A stretch of DNA of 64,000 nucleotides from assembly GCF_042242105.1 (NCBI RefSeq), contig NC_092032.1, positions 5,436,415 through 5,500,414 of the forward strand. Reading direction: 5' to 3'. Made by a program: the position numbers and the translations under genes. This document shows, piece after piece, positions 55,911-64,000 of this stretch. The notes beneath the pieces were generated by a model that worked only from the letters and a program-made list of their open reading frames with translations, was not told the DNA's origin and searched no databases. Source of the stretch: Pempheris klunzingeri (lineage: Eukaryota; Chordata; Actinopteri; Acropomatiformes; Pempheridae). Position 1 is the stretch's first letter. The number at the start of each line of letters is the position of its first letter.

Positions 55911-58190
55911 CCCCTGTAAATCCTTCCTTACAGCCACTGCCCCTCTCTGTGAGACCAGGAGGGACTTGTGTGAGTGTTTGCATGTAGAATGAAAACTGTA
56001 AACTAAGTGAAGTGTTGTCTTGAAGCAGCACATGGCAGCTTTCATGATAACAAGAGGTGGCAGAACTTCACTGCCCACAAGTTAGAGGACTTGGCATCGC
56101 CAACCTGCACACATTGGACTTATTTTTACCCACCCCACCAGTCTCCGATTCTACACACTAAAGGAGACAAAGCCTCAGCTGAGGGATTAAGTGTTTTCCT
56201 AGTTCTCCTTCTTCTTAAGCTACATAAACCATTAAAACCCATTGGATCATCTAAAAAATGCATTGTGGCAAATCTGAAATCACGGTTGTTTTCCTTGGAT
56301 CATAAAAATGTGCTTTTTGGAGATGGTTTGGTTTTCACATGACAGTGACAATTCCAAAGGGATTTTTGACAAGCATGGAGCCCAAAAGTTGGTAATATTG
56401 ATCGCTTTTAACCGAAAAGCATTTATTACCAACTAATAAAGAAATTAGCCACAACATATATCTTTTCTATAAACGGTGCCATACTTCACTTCACTGCCGG
56501 CGTATTAGGGGGCCAAACCTGGACAAATCAATACTATCTGCATGCACTGATACCATATCTTCTTTCTTTTTTTTTTTTTGTCATTTGGGTAAACCGACCC
56601 TCTACTGCTGATAAAAACATTACACTGCGCCATGCTTAGTGAAGCTTTAACCCTGTCAGAGTAGATTTGCTTTAAAACCGGTCACTTAAAAGTGATGTAA
56701 TCTGTTACATAATGCCACAAACATCTGTAGGGTGCGTTTCAACTCAAATCTTGAGAAAAGCGGCTCCACCGTTCACTTACACAGCTAATTAAAAAACAAC
56801 ATTGCCTCCACGAGGAGGATCTGTACTATTCTTCTGCAGCCAAAGAACCGACTGTTGTTGGCTGCCGTCCCTGAGCCCAGCGAGTGTGTGTGTGTGTGTG
56901 TGTGTGTGTTATCGTGTGATTGTTTGGAGTTTTCAGCCATCCGATGCCACAAGAATTTGGCCAGCCAGCAGAGGTCTGCTTTTGGCTGCTATGACGCCTG
57001 CTACTTGACACTCCTGTCAGATTTATCTCCTCTCTTGTAAAACAGCGTGCAACTTGTTCTCTCCGTCCAGCAAGGTAAGCGAGCCCACAGAGATTTCTCC
57101 TATTCAGAAAGCACACACATACACACTCTCTGACACACACACACACACACACACAAGCCCATATAATAGCAGGAGCTGATTTTTTTAACCCCTAAGTGTA
57201 ACCGGAGATGAGGCCTGCGTGCCTGGAACGACACATGGACGGCACTTAAGCAGGTAGACTTGCCATCTGTTTCCAACACATGGGGTGGAACACTTGTCTT
57301 TGGGTCCTGAAGGTGGTAATTTCACTTTTCATGCCCCGCTGCCTGTTGTTGTTGTAACACACAGCGGTGGGATACTGTGGAAGGGTCAAGCCCGGTCGCT
57401 TCAGTGCCGATTCTGACCAGGCTGCAGAGGTTTCGCAAAGCGTCTGCGTTCATTTCTACGGGGGAAGGAAGAGAGAGCAGAGTCCTGCTAATGAACTCAT
57501 CTCATTACTATTCATGCTGTCTTTGAATACATCCTGTTCCACCTCCACCTGTGCCCCCTTCACCTCATGTCTCTTCATGTCAACTGCTACGAGCTAAAAA
57601 AACCCCTGGTTTAGATCTTGCCTCGTCAGCGAGGACTCGTGGCACCTCTGTTCAGTTCTATCAATAGTTATGCTGCTTTTCAAAGATTGTGATGGAAGAA
57701 CTGGTGGGCAGCTTTCCTGAACTCATAATCTGTGGGTTTCATAGAAGTCTGACATTTTTTATTGAGAGATTTTGTTCTTGTCTGACGGGAGCTCTTATGT
57801 AATGCTGAGCGGTGTCTCCGTCTTTGATTCAAAGCTTTAGAACAGCACCAAATACTAAAAAAAAATCGTTATAGCAATAGCATAAATCACTTTATAAACA
57901 AAACCACATCATACCAGTAGAGACAATGTCTAGATTTAATGTTTTAATACCATGCTGGGTTCATAAGATATGTTTAAGAGTAGTCTGTGGAGTTACGACA
58001 GCCTTAGGTTTGGTCTGAGGCCCCATTATGTTTTCATTGTAGCAATCACTGTCAGTTTGTGGTTTGCTAACAGTGTTGGAGAGCAAGAAATGAGATGGTA
58101 GTTTTTTTTTTTTAGAGACAGTAATAGTATCCAAATTCAGCAAGCAAAAATGTCCATATGAATATTAAAATGGTACAACTTTTCTGTTGA
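55911..58190. other. fzd8 upstream desert, middle
   Basis: No gene seen. Contains microsatellites at 56884-56909 (TG) and 57132-57155 (AC). The open frames here are short and resemble no family I know. Confidence 0.65.
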
Positions 58191-58589
58191 AGTTTGACAT
58201 TTTGGGGAATTTTGCTTATTTTTCTTGCTGAGGGACGATGAGATTCATGTATTCTCCATGCGAGTCTGTTAAATATGAAGCTACTGCCAGCATGTAGTTA
58301 GATTAGCTTAGCATAAACACAGCAGGCAAGGGGACATTTTTTATGGGGCATATAACAAACCGCCATTTTTACGCTTGGATTTTGGAATAAACGGCCTAGA
58401 TATAACACGTGCTCCATAAAACAAACATTTGACCGGGGCCAGGCGAGCTGTTTCCTGTCTGCCACCAGGCTTGATGCTAAGCTGCTGCCTGTCACTTCAT
58501 ATGTGACACACAGATATGAGAGTAGTATTTATCTTCTTATTTTACCCCCTCAAGAAAGCGTGAAAGTGTATTTCCCTAAATGTCAAACT
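58191..58589. mobile_element. Fold-back (long inverted repeat) non-autonomous transposon
   Basis: The left end AGTTTGACATTTTGGGGAAT and the right end ATTTCCCTAAATGTCAAACT are near-perfect reverse complements. Pairing continues inward (TTCTTGCTGAGG with CCCTCAAGAA; AAATATGAAG with CTTCATAT; TTAGCTTAGCATAAA with TTGATGCTAAGC), giving arms of roughly 120-130 bp around a central loop. There is no coding capacity. I recognise the arms as a widespread teleost MITE-like repeat. Confidence 0.8.
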
Positions 58590-60931
58590 ATTCTTGTAAT
58601 TTGTCCAGAAATAATGGCAAATTACTTCCAGATAGTCAAAGACCGTCACGCATGGGATTATCTTTGTGCTACAGATTGATTTCTGATAGACATCTAAGCT
58701 TATCTGAGATGCGTATCTCTGTGAAAGCAGCCCGAGAACATGACCCCGAAGATTTTAGAAATGTCAGTGGAAGTGTGCACCGTATATCCTTCATGTTTAC
58801 TTTCCTCACTTATCCTCTTTAGCTCCGTCTCCCGCCCTACCTCCTTCCGTCTCCGTGTGTGGCGTACTGCGAAACAGATGGCGAGGGCAAGGATGACCGC
58901 CAGACAGAAGGAGGGAGAGAGCGAGAGGCAGAAAACGACAAGGTAGGGAAGCGGGGAACCGTTTCCAGAGAGTGAGAGACAGAGAAGAAGAGGGGTAGCA
59001 GATGTGTAAAACACAAACGACCTTGTGGAGTTTGCGTCTCGTTCTTGGCGGGCTCCGATCAAACCCCTGATACGCTCTCACTGTGCACATTAGAGGCTGA
59101 GCAGCGTCCCCAGTGAGCTACCCTGGGCATCCCACACTGCTCATTAGCAGTCCGATTAAGACATGTTTATTTATGTAAACACAGGCATTATTTACAGTAT
59201 TAATCTAGCCTTCACACTGGGTTTACATAGACTGGTCTGTCGGCCTTGATTTGGGGAGCAGCTCCAGACTCAGAATATTTTTTAAAGCTCTTTGGCAAAC
59301 ATCTGTGATGAGCTAAGGAAACTCTTGGGTGGGTGTGTGTGAAGGAAAACTCTCCCTAACTCTCCCTGTGTGCTCCCTAAGACCAGATAGTGGGACAGCG
59401 ATGAGCTTATGTTACATGACATATAGCTAACATGTTACTGAAAATATAATTCATGTGAACTACAGTTTGTTGGTGAAATTAAAACCTCCATGTCTATATT
59501 GATGCTTTTCTACAACTGAATGGATGGATGGATGGATGTTGTGCGATATACAGACATTTCTGTAGACACTTCTAATTCAATCTCAGCTGTATGAATCTCA
59601 CAGCACGATAACCTTCGTCCTCTTTGTCCTTTTCCTTCTGTAACTCTGTGGCCTTTAGATTAGCTCCGGCAACAGGAAACGCATCCGCACAATTAATGTT
59701 GTGTTGTTTCTATCTGATTTAACAGTTGTGCTGCTCCATCCACTCCCGATCTAACTGTGCAATGTGCAACAACACGGAGAGATAAAGGCTTGCTCCTGAC
59801 ACTCTATTCCACCTCTAACATTATGGGGCCTCCACTCCGGCAAACGGTAATTGGATCAATTGAAATAATCTTGTTGCTGAAATGAGGTTAGCAGGCTTGA
59901 CTGAGCTCCTTTGAGGGCACTTTGTTTTATTTTCACTGATTGCATCAGGCAGGTAAGGCACGGTGTAATAATGCTTTGACTCTCCACTGGTGATGTTATC
60001 TCCGCTCATATAGGCAGAGGACGTCTTTATCAGCCAATGACACCATTAAGATTGGCATCTCCAGACAATGCAAAGTGTGCTTAGTTGGCTGCTGCACTAA
60101 TTGTGCAATCAGGGAGGATAAACATGAGAGGGCTGCGACTGCATTCTTATTCAGCTTTTACACTTATTATGGTATTGCCCCACAGCTTGGTTTGTGTGAC
60201 CTTAGCAGAGTTAGCATTAATGCTATTTAGGGTAGAGTCTTATATTTGACACACAGCCATGGCCAAAGTCAACATAGCATGCTCTGATATTACCGCAGGA
60301 CTGAGACTATGTGGAAAAAGTCTGGTGTAACACTTGAGACGTGCGTTGAGGGGCAGATTCAGGCTACGTCGTCAACCTGGATGCAAAATTACAGCTGCAT
60401 TAAAATTGTAATAGATTTCCTCTGTCAAAATATCTGCAAATTGCGAAAGGAAAACATGAGAAAGTGGAACTCTGAACTGAATGAGTACTTTTTAATGTGC
60501 TGTGAAAGACGTACAAAGGTGAGCAGAGCACTAGAGGTTGAGGAGAGGGGGCACTGAAGTGGAAAAGGAGAGCCTCCCCTAAGCTATGCCGTATGATGTC
60601 TGATTGACAGACTACACACTAAGCTCACCTGAGCCTCTGACCTCTCTTTTTACATCTCTCTGTCCCACCTCTCCTCCCTCCTTCTCTTCTTTTTTTCTAT
60701 TTCTCTGAGAGGGTGGAAACTTGAGGAGGGCCGCGTCCAGGGTGGAATGGCTTCAGGCTGCGACCTGCTCTAAGGGGGGTCACTGGGAAACAAAGGCCAT
60801 TCAGGTAAACCTCTCTGAGCTCGCCTGAGACAGGCAGGCTCCCAGTGCAGATAACACTGAGGCTAATGTACTAGCGTTTGCACAGTCAAAGCGACCAGAC
60901 TCAGCAGCAGTGAGTGCTCAGGGTGGGTGAG

Positions 60932-60970
<39 letters not shown>

Positions 60971-62264
60971 GGCAGGGGGGTATTTCAATCATTGAAAGAG
61001 AAGGAAAAACAGACTGACAGGTGAGTAAACACAATGCTCTGAAAGTCCCACGGAACATTCCTGAAATGACTACACCAGTGTTGAAAATATTCCATACAAA
61101 AGTAGTAATCCTCTTTATGGAGGCTAATCTTGGGCAAATTCAGAACTTACAAACCACATAAGAAGCCCCCCCCCCTCTCACACACACACACACTTGCTCA
61201 CTCCAAACTGCACTTGTGGAGCACACGACTACTCTTTGCTGAAGAGGTACTAATCAAACACAAAGCGTATTGATTCCACGCAAAGTGCTGCAGATAGAAC
61301 GTTAATGAGTGACCGAGACGTCCACCTTAATTGCAGCAGGAAATTTTTTCCGCCTTTCGATCTCATGACATCCACCTAACTGGTCCACTCTTGCTCAAGA
61401 ACTGAACGGCCACAGCAAACACAACAGATAGTCGTGTTTACAACAGAAGTGGTCAAGGTTAGCGCTGCTGTTTCTCAATCTGGGCTTAGATGCCTTTGGG
61501 TCTTTGTTTAGCACGTTTTCCCCACATTGGTGTGCTTTGTAGCTAGAGTTTCTGGTTTCTTCCCACCCCACAAGGCATGAATATCAGGTATTAGGAGTAC
61601 TCCTGACAATGCTCTTGATTCAAGACCAAAGATCTGGAGTTGGGTCATTCCTCTTATGTAGTTAGGATGGGTCAAATGCAGTGTACAAATGTTCCTATGG
61701 GGACTAAAGCTGGGCTCAGTCTACAGGAGTTTTGTGCTGATTTCTCCCCGATTCACCCCTCCCAACAATCATGGGAGAAATCTGGTCTGGGACCTTGATC
61801 GGTCCAGATTACCCAGTAATGTGAGGGGTTTACAGATCCAATCTTAAATCTCCAGATGTGACTCATCGGGGCCGCCCAGATAATTTCAAACATATTTGAT
61901 ATTTCGGATTTAAAATGTGATTTCATCACTGCTTTCCGAGTGGGACCACAATAACTAAGAAGAGAGACGAGCTTTCAAAGAGACGGGAAGTGAATGAGAG
62001 GACTTTAATGTTGGTCCAGCAGCTGATGGTATTGCCAAGCAATGATAAACATTCTAACCCTTCAGTCTAACATTAGCTAGCACACTACAGCTTATAGATA
62101 TTAAAGCTGACAGTTAAAACCTCACCTCCAGTTCTCATTGAAGAACAGACTGCCCATGCTGACCACATCTCCCCAACCAACTCGTTTACCCTTCTGCTTT
62201 AGGTTTGTAGCAAGTTGTTAATCAGTGATCTTTAGAAACGTTCATAGACTGTTTTCTTTTTAAA
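58590..62264. other. fzd8 upstream desert, distal
   Basis: No gene seen. Contains (GGAT)n at 59519-59538, a TG run at 60939-60969 and candidate regulatory blocks near 59820-60130. An 82-codon frame at 60309-60557 has an ATG but no recognisable domain. Confidence 0.6.
59820..60130. promoter_or_regulatory. Candidate cis-regulatory block
   Basis: Non-repetitive, non-coding block with GGTAATTGGATCAATTGAAA, a TCF-like CCTTTGAGGG, ATCAGCCAATGACACCATTA and CTGCACTAATTGTGCAATC, a high density of homeodomain, CCAAT and TCF-like words. Function is inferred from texture only. Confidence 0.25.
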
Positions 62265-62395
62265 AAACTGAGCCAGGCTTGCTGTTTTTTCCTAATTCCA
62301 GTCTTATGCTGAGCTGTAACTTCATAATTAGCATACAGACACGAGAGTGGTACCGATCCCTTCGTCCCAATGATGACAAACTATTCCCTTGCGTA
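62265..62395 (+). mobile_element. Solo arm of the fold-back repeat family
   Basis: GAGCCAGGCTTGCTG, CCAGTCTTATGCTGAGCTG, AACTTCATAATTAGCATACA, GAGAGTGGTACCGATCCCTT and GACAAACTATTCCC in order match the right arm of the element at 58191-58589 and its family consensus as I recall it. The left arm is missing. Confidence 0.65.
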
Positions 62396-64000
62396 ACGGG
62401 TCAGGTGAGGGTTCAGTTATGGTTAGCTGAACATAAATGTATCCACCCACCAGCTCCTCCACTCTTCTCCTCCATCACGTTTGATGTCAGGGTGTCATCA
62501 GTGTTCTCTTTATGCTAGGCAAACCGATTTCTCCTATTTTCTCTCAGACTCCGGTAGATGAGAAACTCCTTAAAGCTGCCCAGAGGTATGGACACGAGCG
62601 TTAACGTGTTTCTGTCTGTTTGCGTTGGCCATGTGACGGACAGGCAGCCTGTCCAGGCTGTTTCCCCAATGAACGCATTACTTCCCCCTTCTCACGCCAA
62701 CTAAATTGAAATAACAAAATCAACTGCTTCGAAATTGCTGTCAGAAGTGTATAAAATGTGAGAGGACTCTGGAAGAGGTCTCTTTCTCGTTTGTGCTGGC
62801 TCTGAGCAATAACACTCGGCTCCCACGTGGATGGGACTCCAGAGCCCACTGTCCCATCTCAAAGGTTCTTTTAAGTGTCACCGTGGACCATTTGCATAGA
62901 CTGGGCTGCTCACCCCGGGCACCCTCCATATTTTAGATGATTTAGCTTTTAAGCTGTAATATTTTCTGCAATGATGAAATGTTATCTGTAGCTAAACCTT
63001 AGGTGTGAATCTGCGTCCGACTCTCCCTCTCCCTCTCCCTTCCCCCCTCATCCATCTTTTCCGCCTCCCTCCTCCTCATTTCTCCGAGCAGGTTTCACTC
63101 TTGTGCCTGTCATTCTTCTGCCTTTTGTATCTGTGGGCCTTTTTGCTATTGAATGCTGCTTTCTCTCCCACCCCCACCCCTCTCCACCCATCTCCTCTCC
63201 TGTTCTCCCTCACTCACTCATTCACTCTAGGGCCTAATTATGAGATAGCTTCGAATAAATACATGTATTTTTTCTCCTACGAGGGGGGAAAAAACCTTGT
63301 GCTCCACTTTTTTTTTTTGACAGTAGGTTGAATTCTAGACTCAAGGAGGTTTTATTCAGCGAGGTCCCTCTGAGATCGGAGTGGTCGCTGGGACGGGAGA
63401 TTTCCTGGGTGCAGTAATTGTGTCTCATTAATTCTTACTGTAATGCTGGATAGCTAAACAGGCTACGCAATTAGGGGGCTGAGCCCTGAATAGGCTGGCT
63501 AATCAGGGGACAAAAGCTGTGGCTCAGAGGCCATTAGGCCCGGAGGAAGTGCTCCCATTGTAAGGAGTGGTCTGTGATGCCTTCATCTTCCTCCAATCCG
63601 GGTGAGGAAGAAAGCTCAGGGGGGTTCTTCCACTTCCAAACCTTTACTGCTCAATTCATAATAATGGACCCTGGATACCCTCAGCTTTTAGCACATACAA
63701 AGGTTGAATCCTGCTCGAGATATTCAAGATCAACAGTGGATTTCCTGATGGTAACCAAACCAAATTTTAAGTTATTTTTCCACACCCCTTGTTTGGCCTT
63801 CTGGACTATTTATGGGTGTGTAGAAATAATAAAGTGGCCAGTTGGGATCCACATAACATGCTAAATTTCCTCTTTTTTTTAAATAAGAATATCCTAACTG
63901 GCTGCTCTCAGAGACGTCAAGTGCACCCAGAGACACGTTCTCCCTCGCCGTCCCTCCTCCACCTCCACTTCCTCCTCCTCCTGTTCGGTATGTGCCCCGG
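62396..64000. other. Distal end of window, no gene
   Basis: Pyrimidine-rich stretches (62990-63215 and the last 60 bp) and a TAAT-rich block at 63400-63560. No coding sequence is supported, and the window ends without reaching another gene. Confidence 0.6.
63400..63560. promoter_or_regulatory. Candidate TAAT-rich cis-regulatory block
   Basis: Contains TCATTAATTCTTACTGTAAT, ACGCAATTAGGGGGCTGAG, GGCTGGCTAATCAGGGG and GAGGCCATTAGGCCC: four ATTA/TAAT cores within about 120 bp of otherwise non-repetitive sequence. Typical of conserved developmental enhancers, but conservation is not tested. Confidence 0.25.

Noticed and set aside
58806..59090. Overlapping minus-strand frames with a hydrophobic stretch (LAVILALAICFAV)
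   Set aside because: The hydrophobic run comes from pyrimidine-rich sequence; no conserved motif or gene structure.
60309..60557. 82-codon frame starting MWKKSGVTLE
   Set aside because: Has an ATG but no domain, no splice context and chance-level length.

Overview
This is vertebrate nuclear DNA, almost certainly from a teleost fish. It has AT-rich intergenic and intronic sequence, many (CA)n/(TG)n microsatellites, GT-AG spliced genes, and several dispersed repeat families that I recognise as common in teleosts, particularly spiny-rayed fishes. There are no operons, CRISPR arrays or bacterial features. Three protein-coding genes are supported: ccny (cyclin Y, + strand), gjd4 (delta-type connexin, + strand) and fzd8 (Frizzled-8, - strand). 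As I recall the human map, CCNY-GJD4-FZD8 lie in this order and orientation on chromosome 10p11.21, so this is a conserved block.

Region by region: 1-427 is ccny 5' leader. Ten ccny coding exons lie between 428 and 33758; together they give 1026 nt, or 341 codons plus stop, the length I recall for human CCNY. Intron 1 (about 19.8 kb) is repeat-rich and has no recognisable gene. Two candidate in-frame microexons (21 nt at 22109-22129 and 24 nt at 23530-23553) have intact splice sites and matching phases. A long 3'UTR with a (CA)n tract runs to AATAAA at 37311. gjd4 has a 64-nt first coding exon (40628-40691) and a large second exon (40868-42087), encoding 427 aa that end in SEWV. A truncated Tc1/mariner element lies at 44321 to about 44910. 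fzd8 is a single coding exon (52355-50610, minus) of 581 aa with a TATA/CCAAT promoter near 52820-52890. From 53000 to 64000 I see no convincing gene; this part holds dispersed repeats, a fold-back transposon and several stretches that look like cis-regulatory DNA.

Functional links: cyclin Y is a membrane-anchored cyclin that activates CDK14/CDK16 and is known to promote phosphorylation of the Wnt co-receptor LRP6. Frizzled-8 is a Wnt receptor that works with LRP5/6. The block therefore joins two plasma-membrane Wnt-pathway genes flanking a connexin. I found no evidence of an undescribed system. The most original observations are the ccny microexon candidates and the repeats abutting ccny splice acceptors.
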